Shown: in pieces, positions 35,607 through 43,005 of the stretch
Position numbering within the stretch: the first letter of the stretch is position 1
Layout: each line of letters begins with the position of its first letter
Assembly (NCBI GenBank): GCA_949293185.1
Contig: CASFCQ010000012.1
Location: forward strand, 1-55,756
Length of the DNA stretch: 55,756 bases
From: an uncultured bacterium
GTDB lineage: Bacteria > Cyanobacteriota > Vampirovibrionia > Gastranaerophilales > Gastranaerophilaceae
Direction: 5' to 3'
The notes under the pieces: generated by a model
Seen by the model: the letters and a program-made list of their open reading frames with translations, nothing else
What the model was told of the DNA's origin: nothing
Database searches by the model: none
Made by a program: the position numbers and the translations under genes

Positions 35607-35645
35607 ATTATGACTGTATTTCAGCTACTTTATGAGGTAAAAATT

Positions 35646-36209
35646 ATGGAATTTGTTCAGCCAATACGGGATTTAAAAAAGATAGATACAATCAAAAAGC
35701 TGCTTAAGCAGCAGAATCTGCGTGACTACTGCTTGTTTGTTCTTGGCATAAATTCAGGGCTAAGGATAAGTGATTTGCTGAAACTCAGAATATCAGACGT
35801 TAGTGAAAAAGGGAAAATCAAAGACAGAATACGCCTAAGAGAGAAAAAGACAAATAAGTTCAAAGATTTTCCACTATCTAATAGCACAAAATCCGCACTG
35901 AAAGAATATTTAAAGACAAGAGAATATAACGAAAATGAGCCTTTATTCATATCACGTAAGAATAAAGGCTTTTTAATGCGGCAACAAGCATACAAAATCA
36001 TCAATGATGTTGCAAAATCAGTCGGAATAAAAGAAAAAATCGGTACGCATACACTAAGAAAGACTTTTGGCTATCATGCCTACAACAACGGCTATGACAT
36101 AACGCTAATTCAAAAGCTATTCAATCATTCATCACCTAGCGTTACTCTCCGCTACATAGGAATTACACAAGATGAAATGGATGATGTTTATTTGAGTTTG
36201 GATTTGTAG
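35646..36209 (+). CDS. Small tyrosine recombinase
   Basis: A 187-residue single-domain site-specific recombinase, much shorter than the element integrase and lacking its arm-binding domain. Catalytic segments are R in GINSGLRISDLLKLRI, basic REKKTNKFKDFPLS (beta-hairpin Lys), H-x-x-R in THTLRKTFGYHAY, H in LFNHSSPSVT and Tyr in LRYIGITQDEM. It resembles stand-alone integrase-like proteins of Firmicutes plasmids and phages, which resolve multimers or invert segments. GAGGT precedes ATG 35646. The paired half-sites upstream may be its targets. Confidence 0.88.
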   Translation: MEFVQPIRDLKKIDTIKKLLKQQNLRDYCLFVLGINSGLRISDLLKLRISDVSEKGKIKDRIRLREKKTNKFKDFPLSNSTKSALKEYLKTREYNENEPLFISRKNKGFLMRQQAYKIINDVAKSVGIKEKIGTHTLRKTFGYHAYNNGYDITLIQKLFNHSSPSVTLRYIGITQDEMDDVYLSLDL

Positions 36210-36266
36210 AACTATGACCAAAATTGACATAGGTTAATGCAATAATTATAAAAAAGGAGAAATACA

Positions 36267-37115
36267 ATGATAGACAAAGAAATTTTAGAAAATACATTTA
36301 AACAAATTACAGAAAGTAAAACAGAAAGGCTAATCACTGGTTTTAATGACTTAGACTCAGTATTATACGGTGTAGAAAAAGGGAGTTTAATTACCATAAG
36401 CGGGCGACCTTCTATTGGTAAAACAGCATTTATGACTTCTATTTTATACAATTTTCTAAAGCAGGATAAAAAATGTCTGCTATTTTCTTTAGAAATGAGT
36501 ATAAGTCGGTATTTAAAAAGATTAATAGCTCAGGTAGGTGAAATAGAGTTATGCAGTTTAAACAATAATGAATTTTTAGATGATAGAAAAAAAGAAAAAA
36601 TAAAAACAGCACTGGATATTATATCAAGTTTTGACCTTTCAATATTTGATGATACATATAAACTCGATGAAATACGTAACAAAATAGAAGCCGAAAAGCC
36701 TGAATATGTGTTTATTGATTACCTGCAGCTACTGGAAACACCTAGAAAAAAACAACGAAGTGAAGCTATTACAAATATAATGCTTGATTTAAAGCAGGCA
36801 GCAAAAGAAAATAACTGCATAATTTTCATTAATTCACAACTTTCAAGAGCATTAGAAACCAGATATGATAAACGTCCAACGCTTTCTGATTTAAAAGAAA
36901 GCGGAGATATTGAAAATATCTCCGATGTAGTTCTGTTGATTTATAGAGATGAATATTATAAAGCCTATGTTGATGATGAAGATTATGCCTTAAATAAAGG
37001 TAAGGCTGAAATAATTATTGCAAAAAATAAGATGGGAGCAATATGTACAATAGAATTGCTATTTAGAAGTCCAATCGCAAAATTTTTGGAGCCGATTCAT
37101 TATGATGTATTCTAA
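36267..37115 (+). CDS. DnaB-like replicative helicase, C-terminal ATPase only
   Basis: A 282-residue RecA-fold helicase. It has ITGFNDLDSVLYGVEKGSLITISGRPSIGKTAFM (Walker A), FSLEMS, YVFIDYLQLLETP (Walker B), INSQLSRALETR and the DnaB signature TLSDLKESGDIENISDVVLLIYRDEYY. The N-terminal DnaB domain that contacts primase is missing, so the protein is about 60% of normal length. With the DnaC-like loader at 37637 it could form a self-contained loading module for the element. AAAAGGAGAAATACA precedes the ATG. Confidence 0.9.
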   Translation: MIDKEILENTFKQITESKTERLITGFNDLDSVLYGVEKGSLITISGRPSIGKTAFMTSILYNFLKQDKKCLLFSLEMSISRYLKRLIAQVGEIELCSLNNNEFLDDRKKEKIKTALDIISSFDLSIFDDTYKLDEIRNKIEAEKPEYVFIDYLQLLETPRKKQRSEAITNIMLDLKQAAKENNCIIFINSQLSRALETRYDKRPTLSDLKESGDIENISDVVLLIYRDEYYKAYVDDEDYALNKGKAEIIIAKNKMGAICTIELLFRSPIAKFLEPIHYDVF

Positions 37116-37335
37116 TAAAATATTTATAAGTCCGGGATTTTATTATACAGTTTTCAGAAGAAAAAATCGTATAATTTTAGCCCCTTGTGAAGAATTAAAA
37201 AAGGCTCAAAGATATTTTCTAAATGCTGTTAAATGGGAGTATAGATTAAAAATAGATACTTATAAGGCAGCCCATAATTCGCAATCTAACTCTTTTATCC
37301 AAGTAAAACTTTCATATTTTAGAACATTTTTGTAA
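37102..37335 (+). CDS. Short uncertain ORF overlapping the DnaB-like gene
   Basis: A 77-residue frame beginning 14 bases before the helicase stop, with GGAG nine bases ahead of its ATG. The segment RRKNRIILAPCEELKKAQRYFLNAV echoes the start of reverse transcriptases (R-x-I-x-A-P...L-K-x-x-Q), but no later RT motif follows. The 3' part overlaps the opposite-strand gene at 37260. It may be a remnant or a small protein. Confidence 0.3.
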   Translation: MMYSNKIFISPGFYYTVFRRKNRIILAPCEELKKAQRYFLNAVKWEYRLKIDTYKAAHNSQSNSFIQVKLSYFRTFL

Positions 37336-37631
37336 ACTCCAAATTCAGCCTTTGTCTGAAAACAAACCAATATTTCATCACTTCTTTTAGATTTTGTAAT
37401 AACAATGTCGTTAGTATTTTCTATTTCATTTTCAGGCAGATTAACATTTCGATTGTTATAATAGTATAAATACAAACTATCACTCCAAGCGTTGATATCT
37501 GTTTGAATTTTAAAGTATTCATTTCTATTAAAACTTAAATCAATATCTGCGTGTTCGTAGTTCATCAGTGTGACCTTTTTGTTTTTTTTATTTGCATTAT
37601 TCAAAATATCATCTATAATGCACCTTATCAC
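37260..37631 (-). CDS. Hypothetical protein downstream of the DnaC-like loader
   Basis: A 123-residue protein of unknown function, mixed alpha/beta and rich in Asn, Tyr and acidic residues. The GTG at 37631 is five bases after the loader stop, so coupled translation is plausible. An ATG at 37565 would give a 101-residue form. It converges with the 37102 frame. No domain is recognised. Confidence 0.5.
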   Translation of the reverse strand: MIRCIIDDILNNANKKNKKVTLMNYEHADIDLSFNRNEYFKIQTDINAWSDSLYLYYYNNRNVNLPENEIENTNDIVITKSKRSDEILVCFQTKAEFGVYKNVLKYESFTWIKELDCELWAAL

Positions 37632-37636
37632 TAAAT

Positions 37637-38380
37637 TTATTTTCCAAAATCATTCTGTCTGTAATCCTTGCCATCAAGTGTTATCAAGATAAAGTTTTCT
37701 TCAAGTCTGCTTTGTATAGCTTTACCTTTTTCTTTATAATGAGCTGTCATCGTTTGCATAGAACCTTCTGTAGTTATTATTGTTGGCATTTCTCTTTCAT
37801 ACCTTATATTTATAATTTGGTATATTGTTTGACTTACAAATTCGGAGTTTTTCTCTTTGCCTAAATCATCAATAATTAACAAGTCAACTTCTGCATAGTT
37901 TTTTATATATTTATAAATATTTGTTCTTTCTTTTAAATCAGAAATCATAGATACAACATTAATAAATTTAGTTGGTATTACTTTCTCTATTGCATAATGA
38001 GCAATAGCACAAGCTAAATGTGTTTTACCTGTGCCTACTTTCCCTTTTCCTTCAATTATCAGATTTGTTCCGAATGCTAAATGAGCCAAAATGTTTTCAG
38101 CATAATCTATTGCCTTTTCTTTTGCTATTCGTGTTGTTTTATCAAATGTTTCATAATTACTAAATTTCTTTTTGGCAAATCGCTTATTTATATTTGATTT
38201 GTTTAATAAAACAGCCGATTCTTGTTTTAGCTTTATTCTTTCGCAAAATTTATCTACCTTATCAAAATCTTTAGTTTTTTCCCAGAGTTCATCGGCTTCT
38301 GTTTTAGCTATGTAGTTGTCAAAAATAGCTCTATAATTGCCAGATAAAACAAATAAATCTTCACAAGGTAGTTTTTTCAT
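37637..38380 (-). CDS. DnaC-like helicase loader ATPase
   Basis: A 247-residue AAA+ protein of the DnaC/IstB group. Visible are NLIIEGKGKVGTGKTHLACAIAHYA (Walker A), AEVDLLIIDDLGKEKNSEFVSQTIYQIINIRYE (Walker B and following helix), MPTIITTEGS (sensor I) and the late basic SRLEENFILI. The first 80 residues are the helical N-terminal region expected to bind the helicase. It probably loads the DnaB-like helicase from 36267, though the two are on opposite strands. AAGGAAAATATA precedes the ATG. Confidence 0.9.
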   Translation of the reverse strand: MKKLPCEDLFVLSGNYRAIFDNYIAKTEADELWEKTKDFDKVDKFCERIKLKQESAVLLNKSNINKRFAKKKFSNYETFDKTTRIAKEKAIDYAENILAHLAFGTNLIIEGKGKVGTGKTHLACAIAHYAIEKVIPTKFINVVSMISDLKERTNIYKYIKNYAEVDLLIIDDLGKEKNSEFVSQTIYQIINIRYEREMPTIITTEGSMQTMTAHYKEKGKAIQSRLEENFILITLDGKDYRQNDFGK

Positions 38381-38582
38381 TATATTTTCCTTTCAAGTAT
38401 TAATTTATACCAGTGATGTTTTTCCATATCCTGTTCCTTGTATTTTTATTATGCAAGACTACTATGTCAAAATGAGTCATAGCTAATTTTTATTATTTTA
38501 AATACTTTAAAAAATGGACGTACATATTTGAAAATAGAGGGTTTTAAAGTATTTTAATAATTTTAGCGATAAGGGTTGAAAC

Positions 38583-38632
38583 TTGTACCAAATTTGGTAC
38601 AATGTAATTAATGAATGAATTATTCATTCATT
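38583..38632. promoter_or_regulatory. Two perfect palindromes upstream of the antitoxin-like gene
   Basis: TTGTACCAAATTTGGTACAA (38583-38602) is a 20-base perfect palindrome. AATGAATGAA-TTA-TTCATTCATT (38610-38632) is a second. They end 17 bases before the ATG, with AAAAAGGAACAG as ribosome binding site between. This is the usual place for autoregulation by a HigA-like protein. Confidence 0.65.
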
Positions 38633-38649
38633 CAAAAAAGGAACAGATA

Positions 38650-38972
38650 ATGCTCAATAAAAAACATATAGGCTCTAATTTCGATAGTTTTCTTGAAGAA
38701 GAAGAAATTCTTCAAGAGTCAGAAGCTGCTGCGATAAAAAGAGTTATTGCATATGAATTGCAGCAGAAGATGTAAAAAGAGTTATTGCATATGAATTGCA
38801 GCAGAAGATGATTGCTGACAACATTTCCGTTAATCGTCTTGCAAAGGAACTTGAAACATCAAGAACCGCTATTTGCCGTATTCTTGACCCTGATAACACT
38901 TCAATCACATTGAATACAATAGAAAAAGTTGCAAAATACTTGGGTAAGCGTATAATCTTATCTTTTGCTTAG
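38650..38972 (+). pseudogene. HigA-like XRE antitoxin, broken by a 38-bp tandem duplication
   Basis: The frame opened at ATG 38650 reads 41 residues, ending in ELQQKM then TAA at 38773. The 38 bases 38735-38772 are repeated exactly at 38773-38810, which introduces the stop and shifts the frame. Removing one copy restores a continuous protein of about 95 residues ending in an HTH domain (NISVNRLAKELETSRTAICR...NTIEKVAKYLGKRIILSFA). Downstream, ATG 38808 could still start a 54-residue HTH fragment. The 3' end overlaps the opposite-strand toxin gene by 15 bases. Because 38 bases is a simple tandem repeat, reversion by slippage or recombination is possible. Confidence 0.85.
38735..38810 (+). repeat. 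38-bp exact tandem duplication in the antitoxin gene
   Basis: Two adjacent copies of a 38-base unit starting TAAAAAGAGTTATTGCATAT, at 38735 and 38773. 38 is not a multiple of three. Confidence 0.95.
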
Positions 38973-39314
38973 TTCTTTAAACCGTTTGATTGCAACATCC
39001 AGCTCTTTTTGCGGTGTTTTTTGTGTTTTCTTAATAAAAGCGTGTAATAACACCATTGTATCATCTTCAACATAAAAGATAATTCTTGCTATGCCGTTTG
39101 AAAGTTTACAACGGATTTCTTCTAAGCCATCTGTACCGTGTAATACTCTGGTCAATGGCATTCCGATAGGATAGCCGTATTGAACAGTTTTTATATCAAA
39201 GCCGATAGTTTTCTTATCTTCTTTGGGTAAATCTTTTAACCATTCTCGAACAGGCTCATTGCCTGAACCTGTTGCGTAAAAATATACTTCTAGTGCTTGT
39301 GAACGCTTTGCCAT
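38958..39314 (-). CDS. HigB/RelE-like toxin (phage Gp49-like family)
   Basis: A 118-residue protein of the Gp49/HigB group of RelE-fold ribosome-dependent mRNA interferases: GNEPVREWLKDLPKEDKKTIGFDIKTVQYGYPIGMPLTRVLHGTDGLEEIRCKLSNGIARIIFYVEDDTMVLLHAFIKKTQKTPQKELDVAIKRFKEL. The central L-x-E-I-R and late F-x-K-K-x-x-x-T-P segments are the family signature. The reading frame is complete. It points towards the antitoxin gene and overlaps it by 15 bases, an unusual convergent layout, since Gp49-type toxins normally precede their XRE antitoxin on the same strand. Confidence 0.88.
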   Translation of the reverse strand: MAKRSQALEVYFYATGSGNEPVREWLKDLPKEDKKTIGFDIKTVQYGYPIGMPLTRVLHGTDGLEEIRCKLSNGIARIIFYVEDDTMVLLHAFIKKTQKTPQKELDVAIKRFKELSKR

Positions 39315-39344
39315 GTGTTAATTATAACACATGACAGCAACTAC

Positions 39345-39581
39345 TTATTCAATTGTCGCTAAATCTGCTTGGTTCTTTGCATTAGCTTTCTTGATTAAAT
39401 CACTGATTTGAGTCAGATTATTGTCTTGTGTGTCTTCTTGTACCGGCTGTTTTACAAAGTTCTTAAAATATGGCAGTGTCTTAATTATACCGGCTGCTTG
39501 ACTTACGCTGTTTGCATTTACTTTTACTTCAATATTTCCACCGCTAATTGTCGGTACGATAATTGCTTTGTAGTTTTGCAT
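39345..39581 (-). CDS. Small hypothetical protein
   Basis: A 78-residue protein of unknown function: a short beta-rich start (YKAIIVPTISGGNIEVKVNANSVSQAAGII) followed by a polar helical tail. AAAGGAG eight bases before the ATG is a good ribosome binding site. It lies 30 bases upstream of the toxin gene on the same strand and may share its transcript; whether it affects the toxin is unknown. Confidence 0.6.
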   Translation of the reverse strand: MQNYKAIIVPTISGGNIEVKVNANSVSQAAGIIKTLPYFKNFVKQPVQEDTQDNNLTQISDLIKKANAKNQADLATIE

Positions 39582-39670
39582 TGATTACTCCTTTCAATAA
39601 AAAATACTGAGCAGTATTTTAAAATACTTAGCTTTCACCGACCAAATACAAGATATGCAAATGGCAAATT

Positions 39671-40417
39671 TTATAAGAATTTAAAAAGTTTTAGCTGATT
39701 TCCTGTAACAATTTGTGTTGTTGAAGTATTTTCTGAGAGCATATCTTTCATTTTGTTTGTCTTTTCTCTGTCTTCAAGTTTTTGTTGAAAATCACCAAGA
39801 AAGAAAAACGGTGTATAAAGCACCTCATTGTATCTCATTGATAAACTGTCACCCCATATCACTTTAGCTAGAATTTCAAGTAATGAAAGCTGTATATACG
39901 CCATTTTGTAACACATTTCATCAATATCTGTTGCTTCAACATACAAACAATGCTGATAATTAATATCTTGTTCCAATAAACACTCTGCAAATGCAATAAT
40001 CATTGCACCGCTTCCGCAACAAGGTTCACATAGTGTCATAATTTCACTATTTGCGTATTTCTTCACATGAATGCCCGTTAGTTTACTCATCATTTTGCTT
40101 ACTCTATATGGTGTAAAGTACTGACCATTAACGGCATTGCCAAGATTCATCTGCATAAACACTTCACCTAAAAAATCTTGATGTCGTTTTTCAAGTGCAG
40201 ATACTAAAAAAGCAAGCAGTTTTGGAAATTCTTCTGCTTGCTCTTTTGTGTATTTGCTTGATATGTATTTGTACTTTAACTCTATTTCTTCACTTCGATA
40301 AAATGGTTGCGCAAGTGAATATGCACTAAGAGTTAAAAAGTCTTTGAAGACTTCATACGGACTTCGTGACCTGTCTAAACTTTGAATTTTTGCTGTAAAT
40401 TCTTTTAAATAATCCAT
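39671..40417 (-). CDS. N6-adenine methylase-like protein lacking an obvious NPPY/F motif
   Basis: A 248-residue AdoMet-binding protein like the single-domain HsdM-related proteins of mobile elements. It has NAVNGQYFTPYRVSKMMSKLTG, IMTLCEPCCGSGAMIIAFAECLL (AdoMet motif I) and YVEATDIDEMCYKMAYIQLSLL. The catalytic NPPY/F expected after the next strand is not visible: the region reads VLYTPFFFLGDF. It could be a non-catalytic AdoMet-binding protein, a truncated methylase or a divergent enzyme protecting the element from restriction. It is transcribed away from the right end of the element. Confidence 0.75.
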   Translation of the reverse strand: MDYLKEFTAKIQSLDRSRSPYEVFKDFLTLSAYSLAQPFYRSEEIELKYKYISSKYTKEQAEEFPKLLAFLVSALEKRHQDFLGEVFMQMNLGNAVNGQYFTPYRVSKMMSKLTGIHVKKYANSEIMTLCEPCCGSGAMIIAFAECLLEQDINYQHCLYVEATDIDEMCYKMAYIQLSLLEILAKVIWGDSLSMRYNEVLYTPFFFLGDFQQKLEDREKTNKMKDMLSENTSTTQIVTGNQLKLFKFL

Positions 40418-41013
40418 TTTTGCCTCTGTTTTATATTATCTGATTACTGTGTATCCATAGTTAAATCGAAATTAATTTTATATATATTTATATATAACTA
40501 CTGATTTCTGTTCATTCTCGTTTATTCTGTAATCAGCAATTTTATTTGTGAATTCAAAAACACAGAAAACAGCCATTTTTATTATTATAATTTATATAAA
40601 ATAACTGGTACATACCTATAGTTACTTAGTTTTTGACATTTAGACATATTCTTTATCCAAATTAATGCAGTATTTTTAATCAGGATTGTTTTGGCTCAAA
40701 ATTTATTACTTATTACTAATATCATACATTTTGATTACTAAACAAAATGTTTATGTGTATTAACTTCGAGTATTTTTGAAAGCAGAAGTAATAAAGTAAT
40801 AAAAATTTTATATAGTGTATTAATGATTTGCAGGATTTTTTTATCTTCGCATTGTTCCCATTTTGTTCCCATAATTGTGAAAATCAAAATTGATTAACGT
40901 GAAATAATAAGCAAATTGACATTTCTAAAATTGTTGAATTTTTTTGACTTTTTGAATAGTTTTTGAAACAATGTGAAATGAGTTTTTTTAAAAGTTTTTA
41001 GATGGGAAAGACC
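40418..41013. other. Gene-free right end of the element
   Basis: Very AT-rich, without a credible gene. It holds the paired TTGTTCCC sites at 40852 and 40863 and ends at the attR core. Several TTACTAAT/ATTACTTATTAC stretches repeat loosely around 40705-40805. This is where the right arm of the attachment site would be. Confidence 0.5.
40852..40870 (+). repeat. Paired TTGTTCCC sites, right end (integrase arm-type candidates)
   Basis: TTGTTCCC at 40852-40859 and 40863-40870, the same sequence, orientation and 11-base period as near the left end. In the excised circle the two pairs would flank the 48-bp core. Confidence 0.6.
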
Positions 41014-41061
41014 CTCATAACCCGAAGGTCGTTGGTTCAAATCCAGCTCCCGCAACCATTT
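41014..41061 (+). repeat. Right attachment site (attR core, 48 bp)
   Basis: Identical to 25595-25642. It is the original 3' half of the tRNA-fMet gene, cut off from its 5' half by the insertion; the anticodon loop begins it and CCA is retained. Confidence 0.93.
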
Positions 41062-41067
41062 ACAGAT

Positions 41068-41100
41068 AAAGCTTTTAGAAAAATTTCTAAAAGCTTTTTT
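41068..41100 (+). terminator. Original tRNA-fMet terminator
   Basis: AAAGCTTTTAGAAA / TTTCTAAAAGCTTT with a T-run, seven bases past the attR core. It shows that this side is the old chromosomal sequence downstream of the tRNA. Confidence 0.88.
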
Positions 41101-41122
41101 AGTAATAACCCTTGGAGTTTTG

Positions 41123-41689
41123 ATGATAGAGCAGCATATTAACAGCTACATTGACAGATTAAAAAAAACCTTAGATAACTTAGACATAAAAGAGATTGAA
41201 CACTTTGAAAATATTTTGAGTATTGCACGTGACAGAGGCTCTAACATTTTTATTATGGGAAACGGCGGCTCTGCTGCTACTGCAAGCCATTATTGCTGCG
41301 ATTTTAATAAGGTAGCCAGCTACGGATATGACGACAAAAAGCGTTTTAGATTTATATGCTTGAGTGATAATATTGCTACCGTAATGTCTTATTCAAACGA
41401 TGTCTGCTACGAGGATATTTTTGTCGAACAGTTGAAAAATTTTGTACAGCCGCAGGATATTGTCATAGGTATCTCAAGCAGCGGTAACTCTGAAAACGTT
41501 TTAAGAGCAATAACATACGCAAATGAAAACAATATTACGACAATCGGTCTGACAGGCTGCAACGGCGGAAAGTTAAAAAAGCTTGCAAAATACAGTGTCA
41601 ATGCAAATATAGATGACAAACAAATTGCAGAGGACATACATCTTATTCTTTGCCATATGCTGATGCAAATTTCTTGCGCTCAGAAATAA
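41123..41689 (+). CDS. gmhA: Phosphoheptose isomerase GmhA-like SIS protein
   Basis: A 188-residue single SIS-domain protein like sedoheptulose-7-phosphate isomerase, the first step of ADP/GDP-heptose synthesis. It has IFIMGNGGSAATASHYCCDF, LSDNIATVMSYSNDVCYEDIFVEQLKNFVQPQDIVIGISSSGNSENVLRAI and IAEDIHLILCHMLMQ with the conserved E-x-H-x4-H metal/substrate pattern. The length suits GmhA. ATG 41123 has GGAG five bases upstream and is preferred over the TTG just before it. It is the first chromosomal gene after the element. Confidence 0.87.
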   Translation: MIEQHINSYIDRLKKTLDNLDIKEIEHFENILSIARDRGSNIFIMGNGGSAATASHYCCDFNKVASYGYDDKKRFRFICLSDNIATVMSYSNDVCYEDIFVEQLKNFVQPQDIVIGISSSGNSENVLRAITYANENNITTIGLTGCNGGKLKKLAKYSVNANIDDKQIAEDIHLILCHMLMQISCAQK

Positions 41690-41730
41690 AAAACGCAGAA
41701 TTGTGTTATAATTGACAGGAAAGGTTAACT

Positions 41731-42339
41731 ATGGTTTTAGAAAATAAACTCGGTATTACTGATTCCTCTGAACTTGCACGCCAGGAAGAAAAAATAAGCA
41801 AGAAAAAAGCACTTGAACTGTTTGAAAAAGGGGTTCTTGATTCTCTTGAAGCGGGGACTTTTGATGCATTATCAAAAATCCATAAACATTTATTTGATGA
41901 AATTTATTACTTTGCGGGAGAAATCAGAAACGTTAATATAGCCAAAGGCAATTTCAGGTTTGCACCCGTTATGTATTTAAAACAGGCTTTAGAACATATT
42001 GAGCAAATGCCGCAATCAACTTTCGAAGAAATTATTGCAAAATATGTTGAAATGAATGCAGCACACCCTTTCAGAGAAGGTAACGGACGAGCTACCCGTA
42101 TATGGCTGGACTTAATGCTCAAAAAAGAACTATCTATGGTAGTCGACTGGAGCAAGGTCGACAAGGACGATTATCTGCTTGCAATGGAGCGCAGTCCGAT
42201 TAAAGATATCGAGATTAGAGAACTTTTAAAACAGGCTCTGACAAAAGATATAAATGACCGTGAAGTCTATATGAAAGGTATAGATGCAAGCTATAATTAT
42301 GAAGGGTATTTTACTTATAAAACAAAAGAACTGTATTAA
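41731..42339 (+). CDS. Fic protein adenylyltransferase with C-terminal inhibitory-type motif
   Basis: A 202-residue Fic-domain protein that would transfer AMP (or another nucleotide part) onto target hydroxyls. The active site is complete: HPFREGNGR with H112. The upstream [19 protein letters not shown] flap is typical. Near the C-terminus S187-YNY-E191-G192 matches the (S/T)xxxE(G/N) inhibitory motif, in the same place as in class III Fic proteins such as the Neisseria one, so activity is probably self-restrained and oligomer dependent. A TATAAT at 41707 and AAAGG before the ATG suggest its own promoter. Confidence 0.92.
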   Translation: MVLENKLGITDSSELARQEEKISKKKALELFEKGVLDSLEAGTFDALSKIHKHLFDEIYYFAGEIRNVNIAKGNFRFAPVMYLKQALEHIEQMPQSTFEEIIAKYVEMNAAHPFREGNGRATRIWLDLMLKKELSMVVDWSKVDKDDYLLAMERSPIKDIEIRELLKQALTKDINDREVYMKGIDASYNYEGYFTYKTKELY

Positions 42340-42378
42340 ATCCTCAATATAGTACACAATAAATACAAGGAGTTTTAT

Positions 42379-43005
42379 ATGAATAATGAAGTTTTGACAA
42401 AACTGTCATACGGTGTTTATGTAGTAACAACAAACTGCGAAGAAAAACCTGTCGGCTGCGTTGTAAACTGTGTTATGCAAATAACGTACGACACATTGTG
42501 CATAAGCGTTAACCACAACAATTTTACAAATAAATGTATAGAAGACAGCAAAAAGTTTGCGATATCAATACTCGGTGAACATGTAAATGATAATATTATC
42601 CCTGCGTTTGGTTTCAGTTCCTGCAGAGAAGTCAATAAGTTCGAAAACGTTAAAACACAAAAAATAGACGGACTTGAGGTATTGGAAGATTCTGTCGGAT
42701 ATATTATCTGCGAGCTTGTTAACAAATTTGAAACAGAAACTCATTCAGTGTTTATAGGCAAAATTCTTGACGGAGATGTGTTACAAAAAGATGAGCCGAT
42801 GACTTATGAGTATTACCACCGTGTAAAAAAAGGCAAAAGTCCAAAGGCTGCACCTACTTATATCGAAGAAAAAAAGCAGACAGACAAAATTGCTTATAAA
42901 TGCCGAATTTGCGGCTATGTTTACGAAGGCGACATTACAAAAGAGCCCGACACTTACGTCTGTCCGGTTTGTAAAAAAGACAAATCTTTCTTTGACAAAA
43001 TTTAG
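42379..43005 (+). CDS. Flavin reductase-like / rubredoxin fusion (Hrb type)
   Basis: A 208-residue fusion. Residues 1-150 form an FMN-binding split-barrel of the flavin reductase family (LSYGVYVVTTNCEEKPVGCVVNCVMQITYDTLCISVN, FAISILGE). Residues about 170-208 are a rubredoxin: YKCRICGYVYEGD then DTYVCPVCKKDKSFFDKI, with all four Cys ligands. The same build is found in high-molecular-weight rubredoxin, which passes electrons from NAD(P)H to flavodiiron or peroxidase partners in anaerobic oxygen defence. CAAGGAG precedes the ATG. Its end overlaps the convergent TPP-enzyme gene by four bases. Confidence 0.92.
   Translation: MNNEVLTKLSYGVYVVTTNCEEKPVGCVVNCVMQITYDTLCISVNHNNFTNKCIEDSKKFAISILGEHVNDNIIPAFGFSSCREVNKFENVKTQKIDGLEVLEDSVGYIICELVNKFETETHSVFIGKILDGDVLQKDEPMTYEYYHRVKKGKSPKAAPTYIEEKKQTDKIAYKCRICGYVYEGDITKEPDTYVCPVCKKDKSFFDKI

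Noticed and set aside
40981-41061. Second tRNA-fMet gene at the right end of the element
   Set aside because: Only the 3' half is present; the 5' acceptor strand and D-arm are missing, so it is the attachment-site duplicate.
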